A stretch of DNA of 64,000 bases, taken from NCBI GenBank assembly GCA_019915015.1, contig JAHBBC010000002.1:2294001-2358000 (forward strand), written 5' to 3'. This document shows positions 62,520 to 64,000 of this stretch, piece after piece. Numbering within the stretch: position 1 is the stretch's first letter; every line of letters begins with the position of its first letter. The notes beneath the pieces were generated by a model, which was given only the letters and a program-made list of their open reading frames with translations, was not told the DNA's origin and did not search any database. Source of the DNA: Auriscalpium vulgare. Taxonomy: Eukaryota > Basidiomycota > Agaricomycetes > Russulales > Auriscalpiaceae. Position numbers and translations under genes: made by a program.

Positions 62520-64000
62520 CCGCGGCATAAGTGACCCGATGTGTGACAATCGTGTGACTTTAGGTGACGCTCGCGTTGTGCGGCGTCTTCGTGTCTCACA
62601 CACTCATTCCCTCGCGATACCTCCTTAATCTACACTCTCCTACTCTCTTAATGCCCCGGAAACGCGGCCGCTCGGACTCCGACCAGCCTGAGACAGCTCC
62701 GGGCAAGAAATCCCGTGAGGAGAACATCAGCTGGGGCACAAATAAGAAGCCAAATGAGCTGCTCCTGCAGCTCATCACGGAGCTCGAACAGCCGCAAAAT
62801 CGCAAGGTTATGTTTGGTAACAAGCGTGGTGAGGTATGCAGGTGGCCCACGCATCATCTGGGCTTTGTTACTGACATCTTTCCAGAAGAAAAGCGGAGAA
62901 AGTAAGGTCGCAGCGGGTCAGCGGCTTGCTCGCATCCTCTGGAAGGATGCTCCGGACTCGGATTTCGTCAGTCTGGGAGCAAAGGTGCTCGGGAAAATAA
63001 ATCAGTATGTCCATACCCTTATTGGATGCCTCATACGTGCTCACAGGCTTGTGTAGGCTACGCATCACCTATCACTCCAAGGTTCGGCGCATTAAGTGCA
63101 CGGGTGGAGGTGTCCTCACTGGGAATGAGGCCATCGTCGACACAGGTGATGCCGACGATGGTCCAGATGAGTATTTGGTCTGCTACATAGGGCCAGATGG
63201 CCCATCCGAGGATACCGATGCACGCCACAAGAATATCTGGCGTAAGTTCATTTTGTGATCTCCGATGAGCACGCTGGAGGCTAACACATCCTGTGCAGAG
63301 GAGATCGAGGCCGAGTTCGCTGTCTTCCCCCGAATTCACGCGATCCTTGCCACCCGCCCAAATGAAAACCCGATCATCATCACGACTGGGGTTGGTCCGG
63401 ACGGTCACCGCACAGTGCACTATCAGCCTCCCGACGACGCGCCACCTGTGCGGCAACCGCGCGAAGAGGACATAGACCCCGTCCTACGCGTTCACGATGG
63501 CCCGGCGCCTCTCGCGCAAGACTCTTCTGCGACCGCACCCGGCCCGGGATCGCCACCGCAGACGCCACACACTCCCAAAGAGAACCGCGTGCCGCCCTCG
63601 TCGCAAGCAAGTGCGAAGAAGACTCCCGCACACCTGTCGGAAGAGAAGCTGGAGAGCTTGAAGGGTCGCTTCAAGCCCACGTCACGCACCGGCATTCAAG
63701 ACATACTGAAGGAGTCCATCGAGTAAGTAATACTAGTTGTTGGTAATGCACGTGGACTAATTCATGTGGCAGGCGTAGCTTTGCGGTGTCAAAGGAAGAG
63801 AACATCCGCAAAGCTGTCGACAGGCTGCGCGATGACATGAATAGTCTTCGCCAAGACGCTCGCGATCGCCACGACCGCCTCTTTCGTGAGCTGCAGATTG
63901 GCTTGTGGACGAACGATGAGTATCGCCGCAAGTCGGAAGCACTTGACGATGACCTTCAGCTGCAGCTTCAAGATCTCCGTGAAAATATATCGCGCCTTCA
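62453..64000. mobile_element. PIF/Harbinger transposon, second tandem copy (cut by window end)
   Basis: Identical to copy 1 at an offset of 3392 bp over all compared ORFs and flanks. It keeps the complete outer end GGGGAGCTCAGAG. The window ends within the last exon of the accessory gene, so the transposase half is not seen. Confidence 0.88.
62651..64000 (+). CDS. Harbinger accessory (Myb/SANT-like) protein, second copy, 3' end missing
   Basis: Exons at 62651-62833, 62886-63004, 63057-63241, 63299-63722 and 63773 onward, each 3392 bp from its counterpart in copy 1 with no difference found in the translations. The window ends in the coiled-coil region. Confidence 0.82.

Overview
The window looks like nuclear DNA of a mushroom-forming basidiomycete (Agaricomycetes). 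Introns are short (about 45-60 nt, GT...AG). The recognisable genes are typical of that group: C2-NACHT-WD40 NLR-type genes, a Helitron, a PIF/Harbinger element, CNH-domain fragments and a Zds1-family gene. No bacterial or organellar signatures are seen. Most of the window is transposon- and duplication-rich accessory DNA. Ordinary host coding begins only near 53-57 kb.

Layout. 1-3.4 kb: no gene, but two copies of a 194-bp repeat carrying a tRNA-like Pol III promoter module, and a diverged 165-bp tandem duplication. 3.4-8.5 kb (minus): a decayed C2-NACHT-WD40 gene. 8.5-9.8 kb: eroded repeats. 9.8-11.7 kb: a GC-rich foldback element. 11.7-14.0 kb: a 2.3-kb AT-rich giant palindrome. 14.27-21.91 kb (minus): a full-length Helitron with one uninterrupted 2285-aa Rep/helicase ORF. 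21.9-31 kb: a truncated membrane-protein gene and several rounds of an eroded, dispersed gene array with no readable product. 31-37 kb: fragments of a 150-aa family, a 309-aa family and a CNH-domain (RhoGEF citron-homology) gene. 37.6-43.0 kb (plus): an apparently intact C2-NACHT-WD40 gene, the inverted paralogue of the 3.4-8.5 kb pseudogene. 43-47 kb: fragments. 47-54.1 kb: two tandem rounds of a roughly 2.7-kb segment (CNH fragments plus the 150-aa gene), ending in a divergent pair of intact 150-aa and 309-aa genes. 54.7-57.5 kb (minus): a Zds1 homologue. 58.0-59.0 kb: a MITE-like element. 59.06-62.45 kb: a complete PIF/Harbinger transposon, followed head-to-tail by a second copy cut by the window end.

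How the parts relate. The two NLR genes are built for intracellular sensing: a C2 domain, a helical NACHT-associated domain, a STAND NTPase, and a WD-repeat sensor made of near-identical 43-residue units. One copy survives. The other carries a nonsense codon, frameshifts and loss of half the C2 domain. Helitron, Harbinger, foldback and MITE-like elements surround them, and repeated segmental duplication followed by decay explains most of the remaining ORFs. Exon models were built by reading splice sites by eye and by comparing paralogues within the window; no database search was possible.
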